Shown: positions 16,956 to 26,066 of the stretch, piece after piece | Numbering within the stretch: position 1 is the first letter of the stretch | Layout of the letters: each line of letters starts with the position of its first letter | From: Actinocatenispora thailandica | GTDB taxonomy: Bacteria; Actinomycetota; Actinomycetes; Mycobacteriales; Micromonosporaceae | Assembly: GCF_016865425.1 (NCBI RefSeq) | Contig: NZ_AP023355.1 | Location: 4,834,198-4,898,197 of the forward strand | Direction: 5' to 3' | DNA length: 64,000 nucleotides | Made by a program: the position numbers and the translations under genes | The notes under the pieces: model-generated | What the model saw: only the letters and a program-made list of their open reading frames with translations | The model's database searches: none | What the model was told of the DNA's origin: nothing

Positions 16956-17950
16956 AGTACCGGACCTTCGGCCCGACCGGGCTGCGCGTGTCGGAGCTCG
17001 TCCTCGGCGCGATGACGTTCGGCGAGCAGGGCGGTGTCGGTGCGCCGCTGGCGGAGTGCCGACGCATCCTCGACGCGTACGACGAGGCAGGCGGCAACGT
17101 CGTCGACACCGCGATCAACTACCGGGGCGGTGCCAGCGAGGAGATCCTCGGCGAGTTGCTGGCCGGTCGCCGGGACCGCTTCGTGCTCGCCACCAAGTAC
17201 ACGGTCACCCGCGACGCCACCGATCCCAACGGCGGCGGCAACCACCGCAAGAACCTGCGCCTGTCGCTGGAGACCAGCCTGCGTCGGCTACAGACCGACC
17301 ATGTCGACCTCTACTGGGTACATCTGTGGGACCGGCACACCCCGGTCGAGGAGACCATGCGTGCCCTCGACGACGCGGTGTCCGCGGGCAAGATCCTCTA
17401 CGTCGGTATTTCCGACTCGCCCGCGTGGGTGGTGGCGCGCGCCAACACGCTCGCCGAGTGGCGCGGCTGGACCGGCTTCGCCGGACTGCAGGTGCCCTAC
17501 AGCCTGCTGCAGCGCGACGCCGAACGCGAACTGTTGCCGATGGCCGCGGCCTTCGGGATGGCAGTGACCGCCTGGAGCCCGCTCGGCGGCGGGGTGCTCT
17601 CCGGCAAGTACACCGCGCCCGACCGGCCGGCGCAGCACCGGCTGGACCCCGACTCGATCGACCCGCACGACCTGGAGGTCGCGCGGGTGGTGCAGTCGGT
17701 GGCCGACGAGTTGGGGGCCACCCCGGCACAGGTCGCCCTGGCGTGGACCAGGGTGCGCTGGCCGGCGGTGCTGCCGATGATCGGCGCCCGCACCCGCGAT
17801 CAGGTCGCCGACAACCTCGGTTGCCTCGACGTCTCGCTCGAACCGGAGCTGGTGCGGCGGTTGGACGCCGCGACCGGGTTCACGCCCGGCTTCCCCGCCG
17901 ACTTCATCGACCAGACCGCACCCTGGGTCTTCGGTGCGGCCGCGGTCTGA
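16952..17950 (+). CDS. Aldo-keto reductase
   Basis: 332-aa NADPH-dependent oxidoreductase with a TIM barrel. The catalytic tetrad is visible: Asp52 and Tyr57 (VVDTAINYRGG), Lys82 (VLATKYT) and His124 (YWVHLWDRH). The C-terminal cofactor-binding stretch PMIGARTRDQVADNLG is canonical. Its GTG overlaps the VOC stop. Part of a TetR-controlled two-gene unit, plausibly for detoxifying a carbonyl compound. Confidence 0.92.
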   Translation: MKYRTFGPTGLRVSELVLGAMTFGEQGGVGAPLAECRRILDAYDEAGGNVVDTAINYRGGASEEILGELLAGRRDRFVLATKYTVTRDATDPNGGGNHRKNLRLSLETSLRRLQTDHVDLYWVHLWDRHTPVEETMRALDDAVSAGKILYVGISDSPAWVVARANTLAEWRGWTGFAGLQVPYSLLQRDAERELLPMAAAFGMAVTAWSPLGGGVLSGKYTAPDRPAQHRLDPDSIDPHDLEVARVVQSVADELGATPAQVALAWTRVRWPAVLPMIGARTRDQVADNLGCLDVSLEPELVRRLDAATGFTPGFPADFIDQTAPWVFGAAAV

Positions 17951-17958
17951 CGAACGCC

Positions 17959-17992
17959 GGTCCGCACGCGACGGCGCCGTCGCGTGCGGACC
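17959..17992. terminator. 34-bp perfect palindrome, bidirectional terminator
   Basis: GGTCCGCACGCGACGGC joined directly to its exact complement, 17-bp arms with no spacer, between the convergent ends of the aldo-keto reductase and the secreted protein genes. Confidence 0.75.
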
Positions 17993-18001
17993 GGGTCCCG
18001 G

Positions 18002-20272
18002 CTACCGGCCCACCCGGTACGCGTCGGTGATGGTGCGGGTGAGCGTGGAGCCCGCCGCGTCGGTCGCGGTCAGCCGCACCGAGACCACGGTGCCGCTGCC
18101 GGCGGCCGGCAGCGTGACCCGGTACCGGCCGTGGCCGAGCGCGGTGACCGGAGCCGGCCGGTACCCGCCGCCGGCGATGCTGGTCGCCGCGGTCACGCCG
18201 GTCGCCGGCACCGCGGTGACGCCGGGCAGGTGCCGCACCGTGACGACGAACCTCACCGGCCCGGCCGGTACCGTGCCGTCGGCGGACACTGGCAGCGGCG
18301 CGGTCAGTGCCAGCAGCGGCAGTACGGTCGGATCGGCGCCGGCCGCGTCGCAGGTCCAGCCGGCCGGCAGCGGTGCGCCGGCGTCGGCCGCCGAGGCCAC
18401 CGTGTACACGGTGTGCACCGTGCCGGCGGTGCGGAAACCGAGCGCCGAGCGATGCAGCGTCTGCTCGATCCGGTACCTGTGTGCCGCCGCCGGCACCGCC
18501 GCGGTCAGCCCGTCGCTGTCCGCCACGTCCGCCACCGGCGTGCCGTCCGCGGTCACCGTGACCCGCTCGTAGCCGGTACGGTCGCCGGCCGAGACCCAGC
18601 CGGCGTGGTCCGGGTCCGCGTCCAGCTCGCCGGCCAGCGACAGCGACAGCTGGCCGGCGGTGCGGCAGGCCACCGCGTACGGGTGCGGGAACGGTGTGCC
18701 GGCGGCGAACCCGGAGCCCAGCGCCGGCGCGAACCAGCCGACCCGGTAACGGTGCCCGGCGCGGTAGCGCTCCGGCGTCGAGTCCATCCCGTCGCCGGTG
18801 CCGGTCGCGGCGTCGACCGTGCGGTAGACGCTCGCCACCCAGCGCACGTCGGCCGGCCCGTACAGGTGGTCCACGTGCCGGGTGGCGGTGACCGGCGGGT
18901 CGATCTCCATCGCCCCGCGCAGGTCCGGGTAGACCGGCCCGCGACCGTAGGAGACGCCACCGGCGCTGCCGTCACCGGGCACCGTGTCGAGCACGGTGGC
19001 GAACTCGCCGCGGCCCGGCGCGCGGTGCAGGTCCGCCGGTACGCCGTGCAGCCACTCGGCGGTCAGGTGGTAGTCGTCGCCCGCGGCCCCGGTGCGGTGC
19101 TCGTACGCGTCGAGCTCCAGCACGCCGTGCACCGGCCGCGCCGTCGGCTGCACCAGCACCTGGTCCTCCGCGGCGTAGGAGTACGCGATGCCTGGCGGCG
19201 CCTCGTGCACCCCGTCGGTGACGGCCACGTCCATCCCGACCGACACCAGGGTGGAGTCGTCCGGAGTGGTGAAGCCGGCGGTGGCGGTGGCCCGGTTGGC
19301 GTCCAGCGTCACGGTCTGATCGTCGCCGGTCACCGCGTAGTCGGCGGCGATCGGCAGGTACTCCGCGCCGAACCCGCCGGACGCGTCGGCGGTCACCGCG
19401 TTCCCGACCATCAGGTAGTGGCCCGCCGGTACCGAGATCTTGGCGTAGTCGTCGGTACCGATCGGCAGGTACCGGCTGTACGCCCGGCTGTCGTCGGCGT
19501 CGGTGACCAGCACCGCCATCCCGAGCACGGTCTGCCCGGCCGGCGGCGTGAGCCGCACGGTCAGCGTGTGCATCGGGAAGTGCGGCCGTACCGTGGTGGC
19601 CGTCGCGGTCCCGAGCGCCATCCGGCGCAACCCCGGGACCGGGGTCCCGGCGGCGCGCGCGCCGGCCGGATCCCGGCGGATCGCGGCCCGCAGGGCGGCG
19701 CCGAACGCGGCCGGGGAGCGCAGCTCACCACGGGTGGCGGACTCCACCTGCACCCCGGGGACGGCGCGCCGGGTGCCCGTGAAGCGCAACGACACCGCCA
19801 GCGCCGCCGCGGGGCGGCCCCGGGACGCCAGCGCCGCCGCGGGGTGGCCCCGGGACGCCAGCGCCGCCACGTCGAACAGGCTCAGGTCGAGCGCCCCGCC
19901 CAGGTAGGGCCTGGCCTCCGGCGGCACCGCGTACACGTGGCCGCCGGCGGTGACCACCGACAGCGGGCTGTGGTCGCCGGGCAGCCTGCTCACCCGAGTC
20001 CGGCCGGCGCTGCGGCGCACCCGGACGCGTTCCCCGGTCGGTAGCTGGACGACCGTACCGGCGCGCCCCGCCCGGTCCGTGCCGGCCGCGGCCGTGGCAG
20101 CGGACCCGGCCGGAGCGGGCCCGGGGTGGCCGGGCGCCGCCACCGCCGGCCCGGCGCCGCTGCCGGCGGCCAGCATCGCCGCGGAGAGGGCGGCGAGCCG
20201 GATCGCCCCGGCGGCACCGGGTCGCCCGCGCCGGCCGGGCACCGACCCGGCCGGCGCCAGCGGGCGCATCAT
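18002..20272 (-). CDS. Large secreted protein with S8-type prodomain-like N-terminus but no protease domain
   Basis: 756-aa exported protein. A signal peptide ends near PAVAAPG (about residue 48). Residues about 72-140 (VVQLPTGERVRVRR, SVVTAGGHVYAVPPEARPYL, LSLFDVAAL) resemble the propeptide of actinobacterial subtilisins (S8). The remaining 600 residues are beta-rich, like the C-terminal part of such proteases, yet I see no Asp, His or GTSMAAP catalytic motifs. A near-duplicate ALASRG(H/R)PAAALA segment arises from a 30-bp tandem repeat at about 19,800-19,860. The ATG overlaps the upstream stop by one base; last gene of a sigma-factor operon. Confidence 0.7.
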   Translation of the reverse strand: MMRPLAPAGSVPGRRGRPGAAGAIRLAALSAAMLAAGSGAGPAVAAPGHPGPAPAGSAATAAAGTDRAGRAGTVVQLPTGERVRVRRSAGRTRVSRLPGDHSPLSVVTAGGHVYAVPPEARPYLGGALDLSLFDVAALASRGHPAAALASRGRPAAALAVSLRFTGTRRAVPGVQVESATRGELRSPAAFGAALRAAIRRDPAGARAAGTPVPGLRRMALGTATATTVRPHFPMHTLTVRLTPPAGQTVLGMAVLVTDADDSRAYSRYLPIGTDDYAKISVPAGHYLMVGNAVTADASGGFGAEYLPIAADYAVTGDDQTVTLDANRATATAGFTTPDDSTLVSVGMDVAVTDGVHEAPPGIAYSYAAEDQVLVQPTARPVHGVLELDAYEHRTGAAGDDYHLTAEWLHGVPADLHRAPGRGEFATVLDTVPGDGSAGGVSYGRGPVYPDLRGAMEIDPPVTATRHVDHLYGPADVRWVASVYRTVDAATGTGDGMDSTPERYRAGHRYRVGWFAPALGSGFAAGTPFPHPYAVACRTAGQLSLSLAGELDADPDHAGWVSAGDRTGYERVTVTADGTPVADVADSDGLTAAVPAAAHRYRIEQTLHRSALGFRTAGTVHTVYTVASAADAGAPLPAGWTCDAAGADPTVLPLLALTAPLPVSADGTVPAGPVRFVVTVRHLPGVTAVPATGVTAATSIAGGGYRPAPVTALGHGRYRVTLPAAGSGTVVSVRLTATDAAGSTLTRTITDAYRVGR

Positions 20273-21399
20273 CAGAACAACTTCGGGTTGCCGGTGACGT
20301 CGACGGTGACCGACGTCGAGCGGTACACGCTGCCGACGGGCAGGTGCGCGGCGTCCCCGATGGCCTTGGCGACGGTCTCCCGCTCACCGATGAACGCGCC
20401 GGTCTTCGCGTCGAAGACGATCTCCTGCTGCAGGATGCCGTACGGGCTGAGCTTGGACACCGAGATGCCCTTGCGGCCGCCGAGCTCGGCGGTCGTCGAG
20501 TTCAGCTTGATGCCCGGGATCAGCTTCGCCGCGCGGTAGAGCGAGGCGCGCAGGTCGGCCGGCACGTACCCGCTGCCCATCACCTGCGCGATCGACAGGA
20601 ACGCCAGCGTCGGCCGGTCGGCCTTGGTCAGCGCGCTCGGCCGCTGCGCCGCCTCGATCACGGCCAGCAGCTTCTTCGGGTCCCGGGGTTGCTTGGCCAG
20701 GAACGCCGGGGTGGGGAAGGCCCAGTCCGGCTCGCCGCTGCCGCCCGGCTGCGGGCCACCCGCGGGGGCCGCCTCCTGCCGGTCGCCGTGCCCGCTGGCG
20801 ACCGACACCTTGGTGGTGAACCAGCTCGGAGCCTTCGCACGGACCTTCCGCTCGTCGGCCTTGCTGGCGAACCTGGTGTCCAGGCAGTCGGTCTCCCGCC
20901 ACCACCAGGTGCCGTTCGAGTCGGCCGGTACCCACACCTCCTGGCGCTGCTTCGTCTGGAACGCGACGCCCTGGTCGTACTCGCCGTGCCAGGAGGTGCT
21001 CACCACGTGCCGGTACCGGCCGCGGCCGACCACCGGGTCGCCGGCCTTGGCGGTGTGGTCGGCGGCGAGGCTCAGCGCCGCCCCCGGGGTGGTCACCGCG
21101 GTACCGGTGCCGGCGGAGTGGCTGCCCGCCGCGCCCGGGGCCGGCGCGGTCGGGTGGTTCGCGGTGGCGACGACGACGCCGGCACCGACCGCCACCGCGG
21201 CGGCCCCGGCGACACCGATCGCGAGCCGCCGGGCCAGCACCGACCGCCAGGACAGCGGACGGCGCGGGCGGGCCGGCGCGGTCACCGGGTCGGCGGTGGC
21301 GATCCGGCGGGTCAGCCGGTCGCGGGCCGCGGCGAGCGCGGCCGGAGTCGGGTCGGGCAGCCCGGCACGCATCCGCCGCAGGTCGTCCATCTCGTCCAT
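20272..21399 (-). CDS. CU044_5270-family membrane-anchored protein
   Basis: 375-aa protein with a cytoplasmic N-terminus (MDEMDDLRRMRAGLPDPTPA), one membrane helix at about residues 60-85 and an extracytoplasmic domain. The family commonly follows ECF sigma factor genes in actinomycetes and may act as a partner or anti-sigma protein, though this is not established. The ATG at 21399 follows GAGGAGA and lies 1 bp past the sigma stop; the open frame extends 11 codons further. The stop overlaps the next gene start (TGATG). Confidence 0.8.
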   Translation of the reverse strand: MDEMDDLRRMRAGLPDPTPAALAAARDRLTRRIATADPVTAPARPRRPLSWRSVLARRLAIGVAGAAAVAVGAGVVVATANHPTAPAPGAAGSHSAGTGTAVTTPGAALSLAADHTAKAGDPVVGRGRYRHVVSTSWHGEYDQGVAFQTKQRQEVWVPADSNGTWWWRETDCLDTRFASKADERKVRAKAPSWFTTKVSVASGHGDRQEAAPAGGPQPGGSGEPDWAFPTPAFLAKQPRDPKKLLAVIEAAQRPSALTKADRPTLAFLSIAQVMGSGYVPADLRASLYRAAKLIPGIKLNSTTAELGGRKGISVSKLSPYGILQQEIVFDAKTGAFIGERETVAKAIGDAAHLPVGSVYRSTSVTVDVTGNPKLF

Positions 21400-21400
21400 C

Positions 21401-22000
21401 TCAGTCTCCTCGTGAAGTGGGGGCGGCGGCACGGATGCGGGCGCGGGCCCGGTGCAGCCGGGACCGCACGGTGCCGATCGGGATGTCCAGCGCGGCGGCG
21501 ACCTCGGGGTAGCTCAGCTCACCCCAGGCCACCAGCAGCAGGACCTCGCGATCGGGGTACGCCAGCGCCGCCAGCGCACCGGCCAGCCGGCCCGCGGCGA
21601 CCTGCGCGTCGACCGCGTCGGCGACCCGGCCGGCGTGGTCCGCGGCGACCGGGTCGACCCCGGTCCGCGCCCACGCCTGGTACTGCCGGACCTCGTCCCG
21701 GGACCGGCGCCGCAGCAGGTTTCCGGCGATCCCGTACAGCCAGGGCCGGGCGTCCGGCCGAGTGCGGTCGTAGGCACCGCGCCGCTCGTACGCGATCAGG
21801 AAGGTCTGCGCGAGCAGGTCGTCGGCGAGGCCGGTGCCGGCCCGGCGGGCCAGGTACCGGTGCAACGCGACGGCGTGCCGGTCGAACAGCGCGGCGAAGT
21901 CGGCCGAGACCAGCTCGGCGTCGGTACGCTCCGCTGCCGGTTCCGACACCCTCACGCCGGCATCGTGTTCCAACTCGTGTCGTGACGTCACACCCACCAT
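21401..22000 (-). CDS. ECF RNA polymerase sigma factor
   Basis: 199-aa ECF sigma. Region 2 (ADFAALFDRHAVALHRYLAR to LLAQTFLIAYERRGAY) binds the -10 element, and region 4 (REVLLLVAWGELSYPEVAAA then IGTVRSRLHRARARI) the -35. It is followed 1 bp later by a CU044_5270-family membrane protein and then a secreted protein, a common three-gene arrangement. The start is uncertain: ATG 22000 has only a weak Shine-Dalgarno, and an in-frame GTG (VSEPAAERTD) is possible. Confidence 0.88.
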   Translation of the reverse strand: MVGVTSRHELEHDAGVRVSEPAAERTDAELVSADFAALFDRHAVALHRYLARRAGTGLADDLLAQTFLIAYERRGAYDRTRPDARPWLYGIAGNLLRRRSRDEVRQYQAWARTGVDPVAADHAGRVADAVDAQVAAGRLAGALAALAYPDREVLLLVAWGELSYPEVAAALDIPIGTVRSRLHRARARIRAAAPTSRGD

Positions 22001-22045
22001 TGCCCGAACTCGCCGGAACGGTTCACGGCGGATCGGGCCGGCGGG

Positions 22046-23524
22046 TCAGCGGCGCGGCAGCGGGATGGTGAGGACCGCCTCGGTGCCGGGGCCGGGGGTG
22101 CGCGGGCGCAGCTCGATGGTGCCGCGCAGCTCGCCGGTGACCAGGGTACGGACGATCTGCAGGCCGAGCCGGTCGCTGCCGTCCAGCACGAACCCGGCGG
22201 GCAGCCCGGCGCCGGCGTCGCAGACGGTCACGTCGACCTGCCGGCGCCGGCGCCGCGCGGACACCACCACCTCGCCGGACCCGCCGGCCGGGTAGGCGTG
22301 CTCGGCGGCGTTCTGCAGCAGTTCGTTGAGCACCATCACCAGCGGCGTGGCCACCTCGGCCGGCAGCACCCCGAAGGTGCCCTCGCGGCGGAACACCACC
22401 TTGGACTCGGCGGCGGCGACCTCGCCGGCCATCGACGCGACCCGGTCGACGATGGTGTCGAACTCGACCGCCTCGTCGGAGGTGAACGACAGCGTCTCGT
22501 GCACCAGCGCGATCGAGGCGACCCGGCGTACCGACTCCTCCAGCGCGGCGCGGGCCTGCGGCACCGACCGCCGGGCCTGCAACCGCAGCAGCGCGGCGAC
22601 GGTCTGCAGGTTGTTCTTCACCCGGTGGTGGATCTCGCGGATGGTGGCGTCCTTGGTCAGCAACGCCCGGTCCCGCCGGCGCACCTCGGTGACGTCGCGG
22701 ACCAGCACCAGCGCGCCGGCCGGGCGACCCTCCGGCAGCAGCGGCAACGCCCGCATCAGCACGCTCGCGCCCCGCGCGTCGATCTCCTTGCGGGCCGGCC
22801 CCTGCCCGTCGAGCGCGGCCAGGATGCGTTCGGTGGCCTCGCTGCCCTCCAGCGGGTCATCGGCGAGCCGGCCGGTCAGCGCCGCGAGGTCCTCGCCGAT
22901 CAGGTCGCCGGGCAGCCCCATCCGGCGGTACGCGGACTGCGCGTTCGGGCTGGCGTAGACCGCCTTGCCCTGCTCGTCGAGCCGGACCAGCCCGTCCCCG
23001 ATGCGCGGCGCCGAGGTGGTCTCGCCCGGATGGTGGGTGGGCGGGAACGTGCCCTGGGTCAGCATCAGCGCCAGGTCGTCGGCCAGCCCGAGGTAGTTGA
23101 GTTCCAGCTTGCCGGGGGTACGGGCGTCGGACAGGTTGGTGTCGCGCCCGACCACCGCGATGATCTCGTCCGAGCCGAGCCGGCGGACCGGGATCGCCTC
23201 GTGCCGGGCGGGCGTGTCCCCGTACCAGACCGGGTCGCCCTCGCGCCAGATCCGCCGCTCGTCCCGGGCGATGCCCAGGTGCGCGAAGTCGGGCGCACCG
23301 GCCTCCCGCCCCACCTGGTCGTCCTGGTACGCGGTGGGCGCGGTCGTCGGCCGCACCTGCGCCACGCAGCGGAACCTGCCGTGCGCGGTCGGTACCCACA
23401 GCAGCAGGTCGGCGAAGGACAGATCGGACAGCAGCTGCCAGTCACCGGCCAGCCGGTGCAGGTGCTCGATGTCCGCCGGTCCGAGGTCGGTGTACTCCTC
23501 GACCAGGTCTCGCAGTGTCGACAC
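22046..23524 (-). CDS. pdtaS: PdtaS-type sensor histidine kinase
   Basis: 492-aa soluble histidine kinase with a GAF domain (about residues 1-150), a PAS domain (about 165-280) and a HisKA_2/HATPase module. The phosphoacceptor is in REIHHRVKNNLQTVAALLRL; ATPase boxes are LNELLQNAAEHAYP and DAGAGLPAGF. In mycobacteria PdtaS signals to the ANTAR antiterminator PdtaR; no PdtaR gene is in this window. Mycobacterial pdtaS is next to whiB1, while here about 13 kb separates them. The GTG at 23524 is chosen because the conserved STLRDLVEEYTDL begins there. Confidence 0.93.
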   Translation of the reverse strand: MSTLRDLVEEYTDLGPADIEHLHRLAGDWQLLSDLSFADLLLWVPTAHGRFRCVAQVRPTTAPTAYQDDQVGREAGAPDFAHLGIARDERRIWREGDPVWYGDTPARHEAIPVRRLGSDEIIAVVGRDTNLSDARTPGKLELNYLGLADDLALMLTQGTFPPTHHPGETTSAPRIGDGLVRLDEQGKAVYASPNAQSAYRRMGLPGDLIGEDLAALTGRLADDPLEGSEATERILAALDGQGPARKEIDARGASVLMRALPLLPEGRPAGALVLVRDVTEVRRRDRALLTKDATIREIHHRVKNNLQTVAALLRLQARRSVPQARAALEESVRRVASIALVHETLSFTSDEAVEFDTIVDRVASMAGEVAAAESKVVFRREGTFGVLPAEVATPLVMVLNELLQNAAEHAYPAGGSGEVVVSARRRRRQVDVTVCDAGAGLPAGFVLDGSDRLGLQIVRTLVTGELRGTIELRPRTPGPGTEAVLTIPLPRR

Positions 23525-23617
23525 CCGACCAGGGTAGGGCCTGCGGGCGCCGGCGAGCCGGCACCGGCGCCCGGTCGCCGGCCGAGCGGTCGCCACGCGT
23601 CCCGTAGGGTCGCGGAC

Positions 23618-24448
23618 ATGATCGATTGGGCTGCCGTGGTGACGGCCGACTTCCCGGTACCGGACGATCTCGACGGCGCCGTCGCCGAGCTGCTGGACCT
23701 GCTCACCTCCCCCGATCCGGAGGTGCGCGACGGCCAGGCGTACCCGGTGCTGGCCCGCTGGATCGAACGGGGCGTGCTGGACGACCGGCTGGCGGAGATC
23801 GGCGACGCGATGCTCGGCCGCTTCGGCCATCCCGAGGTGCAGGCGCGCACGTTCGCACCGCTGATCCTGGCCTGCGCGGTGCGCCGGGACACCGCGGCCG
23901 ACCTGCTCGACGCGCCGCGACTCGCGAGTTGGCGGTCGGCGTTCGGCACCTGGTGGCAGGCCGAGGCCGACATCCGTGGCTGGGACGACGAGCTGGGCTG
24001 GCTGCACGCGGTGGCGCACGGCGCGGACCTGGTCGGCGAGCTGGCGTCGTCGCCGCGGCTGGCGGCGCCGGACCTGACCGGCCTGCTCACCCTCACCGCG
24101 GAGCGCACCGTGGCACCGACCGGCTACCGGTACGCGCAGCAGGAGGAGGACCGGCTGGCCCTCGCACTGGCGGCGGCGCTGGCCCGGCCGGAGCTGTCGG
24201 AGGCGCAGGCGACCAGCTGGCTGGCGCCGGTCGACCGGTTGTTCGCGACCGGGGAGCCGGGCCCGGTCCCGGTCACCGCGGCGAACACGTTCGCGGTGCT
24301 GCGTGCCACCTACCTGATGGTCGACCGCAGGGCGGTGCCGCACCGCGGCGCCGTCACCGACGCGATCGCGAGCCGGATGCACGAGGTCTTTCCGCCCTAC
24401 CCGGCCGTGCGGGAGCCGCACGATCCGGGTCCGGCCGCCGGCCGGTAG
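23618..24448 (+). CDS. DUF2785-domain protein
   Basis: 276-aa, mostly helical cytosolic protein. Segments YPVLARWIERGVLDDRLAEI, GWDDELGWLHAVAHGADLV and VPVTAANTFAVLRATYLM fit the DUF2785 family, whose role is unknown. It reads divergently from pdtaS. No Shine-Dalgarno of note; the ATG start is supported by the start of similarity (MIDWAAV). Function not assigned. Confidence 0.75.
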   Translation: MIDWAAVVTADFPVPDDLDGAVAELLDLLTSPDPEVRDGQAYPVLARWIERGVLDDRLAEIGDAMLGRFGHPEVQARTFAPLILACAVRRDTAADLLDAPRLASWRSAFGTWWQAEADIRGWDDELGWLHAVAHGADLVGELASSPRLAAPDLTGLLTLTAERTVAPTGYRYAQQEEDRLALALAAALARPELSEAQATSWLAPVDRLFATGEPGPVPVTAANTFAVLRATYLMVDRRAVPHRGAVTDAIASRMHEVFPPYPAVREPHDPGPAAGR

Positions 24449-24502
24449 GGCCGAACCCGGCCACCCGGGAATAGTTGCGAGATCAACGACTTTGTTCCGG
24501 GT

Positions 24503-25282
24503 ATGAGCGAACGCATGCCCGTGCTGTACCTGGGGCACGGCGCCCCGCCGCTGGCCGACGACCCGACCTGGACCGGCCAGCTCGCCGGCTGGGCCGCCGG
24601 GCTGCCCCGGCCGACCGCGATCCTGATGGTCTCGGCGCACTGGGAGCAGGCGCCGCTGACCCTCGGCGCCACCAGCACGGTGCCGCTGACCTACGACTTC
24701 TGGGGCTTCCCGGAGCGTTACTACCAGGTGCGCTACCCGGCGCCGGGCGCGCCGCAGCTGGCCGCGACGGTACGCCGGCTGGTGGGTGCGGCGTACCCGA
24801 CCCGGGACGAGCCGGACCGCGGCCTGGACCACGGTGCCTACGTACCGCTGGTCGAGATGTACCCGAACGCCGACGTGCCGGTGCTGCAGATCTCGATGCC
24901 GACGCTGGAGCCGCGGCGGCTGTTCGAGGTGGGCCGGCTGCTCGCGCCGCTGCGCGACGAGGGCGTGCTGATCGTCGGCTCCGGGTTCCTCACCCACAAC
25001 CTGTCCTGCGTGGACTTCGGCGCCGGGGCCGACGCGCCGCCCGCGTCGTTCATGACCGAGTTCGACGACTGGGCGGCCCGCGCGCTGGCGGCCGGCGACG
25101 TCGACGGCCTGCTCGACTTCGCGCACCAGGCGCCGGCACCGCAGCTCGCTCACCCGCGCAGCGAGCACTTCGCACCGCTGTTCGTCTCGCTCGGCGCCGC
25201 CGAGGACACCGTCGCCGAGCACCGCACCCCGGTCGACGGTTTCTGGTACGGCCTGTCGAAGCGCTCCGTGCAGTTCGACTGA
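24503..25282 (+). CDS. LigB/DODA-type extradiol dioxygenase-like protein
   Basis: 259-aa protein of the class III extradiol dioxygenase superfamily. Metal-site motifs are visible: LGHGAPP (His12), VSAHWE, DHGAYVPL and SEHFAPLFV near the C-terminus. In related DODA and YgiD proteins zinc or iron is bound and catechol-type rings such as L-DOPA are cleaved; the substrate here is unknown. The gene follows the DUF2785 gene by 54 bp on the same strand, but no functional link is evident. Confidence 0.85.
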   Translation: MSERMPVLYLGHGAPPLADDPTWTGQLAGWAAGLPRPTAILMVSAHWEQAPLTLGATSTVPLTYDFWGFPERYYQVRYPAPGAPQLAATVRRLVGAAYPTRDEPDRGLDHGAYVPLVEMYPNADVPVLQISMPTLEPRRLFEVGRLLAPLRDEGVLIVGSGFLTHNLSCVDFGAGADAPPASFMTEFDDWAARALAAGDVDGLLDFAHQAPAPQLAHPRSEHFAPLFVSLGAAEDTVAEHRTPVDGFWYGLSKRSVQFD

Positions 25283-25316
25283 CGCCGGGCTTGCCCGGTC
25301 TCCGTACGCTCGGCGG

Positions 25317-26021
25317 GTGCCCGTCGCCGCCCAGTCCACGCTAGACCCGATGCTGCTCCTCAGCATGCTGTCGGGCCTGGTGCCGATCGCCGCGCTGGTC
25401 GTCGGCGTCGTCCTGTTGCGCCGGTGGGGACGACGGCGGCTGCTCCAGCGCGTCACGCAGCGCGCCGGACAGCTGGCCCCGTGGGCCCGCTCCCGCGGCT
25501 TCACCCTGGAACGGGGCCCGCGGCCGGACATACCACGCTGGTTCCCGGGCGTGCCCTACCTCGGCGACCCGCTCGCCGCCGTCTCCAACCGGGTGGCGTG
25601 GCTGCTGGTCTCCGGGCGGGTGCACGGCCAGCCGGTGCACCTGTTCGAACTGCGTTGCCGGATCTGGCACGGCACCAAGGCCCGACCGTACGTGCACGCG
25701 GTCGCGGCGCTGACGCTCACCCGGGCGATACCGACACTGGTGATCAAGCCCCGCTGGCTGCCGAACGTGCTCGGACCCGAGACACCGCTGCCGCAACGGT
25801 TCTTCGCCGCGTTCGAGGTGCAGGTGACCGACCCGGCGTTTCGCGCCCGGGTGCTCACCCCGGGCCTGATGAACTGGTTCCTCACGGCGCTGCACGCCGG
25901 CCAGGAGCCGTGGCTGCGATGCGAGTCGACCAGGCTGCTGTGCTGCGGCCTGGGCACCCTGCGGCCCGACCGAGCCGAAACGATGCTGGCCATGCTGCGC
26001 GGCGTGCACCGCAGTCTCTGA
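25317..26021 (+). CDS. Membrane-anchored protein of unknown function
   Basis: 234-aa protein with one N-terminal membrane helix (about residues 12-35, LLLSMLSGLVPIAALVVGVV) followed by an RRWGRRR stop-transfer and a soluble cytoplasmic domain. The domain contains PRWFPGVPYLGDP and a Cys pair (LLCCGLG). I do not recognise a family. GTG start; 34 bp after the dioxygenase stop, so probably co-transcribed. Confidence 0.65.
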   Translation: MPVAAQSTLDPMLLLSMLSGLVPIAALVVGVVLLRRWGRRRLLQRVTQRAGQLAPWARSRGFTLERGPRPDIPRWFPGVPYLGDPLAAVSNRVAWLLVSGRVHGQPVHLFELRCRIWHGTKARPYVHAVAALTLTRAIPTLVIKPRWLPNVLGPETPLPQRFFAAFEVQVTDPAFRARVLTPGLMNWFLTALHAGQEPWLRCESTRLLCCGLGTLRPDRAETMLAMLRGVHRSL

Positions 26022-26030
26022 GCCGGCCGC

Positions 26031-26062
26031 AGCCGGGGCGCGGGTGGGCCCGCACCCCGGCT
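26031..26062. terminator. Bidirectional terminator before the ABC transporter gene end
   Basis: AGCCGGGGCGCGGG-TGGG-CCCGCACCCCGGCT hairpin with one mismatch, between convergent genes ending at 26021 and 26067. Confidence 0.65.
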
Positions 26063-26066
26063 CCGG

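Noticed and set aside
23525-25531. Upstream continuation of the pdtaS frame to 25531
   Set aside because: It is antisense to the DUF2785 and dioxygenase genes and shows no kinase-related similarity; pdtaS starts at the GTG 23524.
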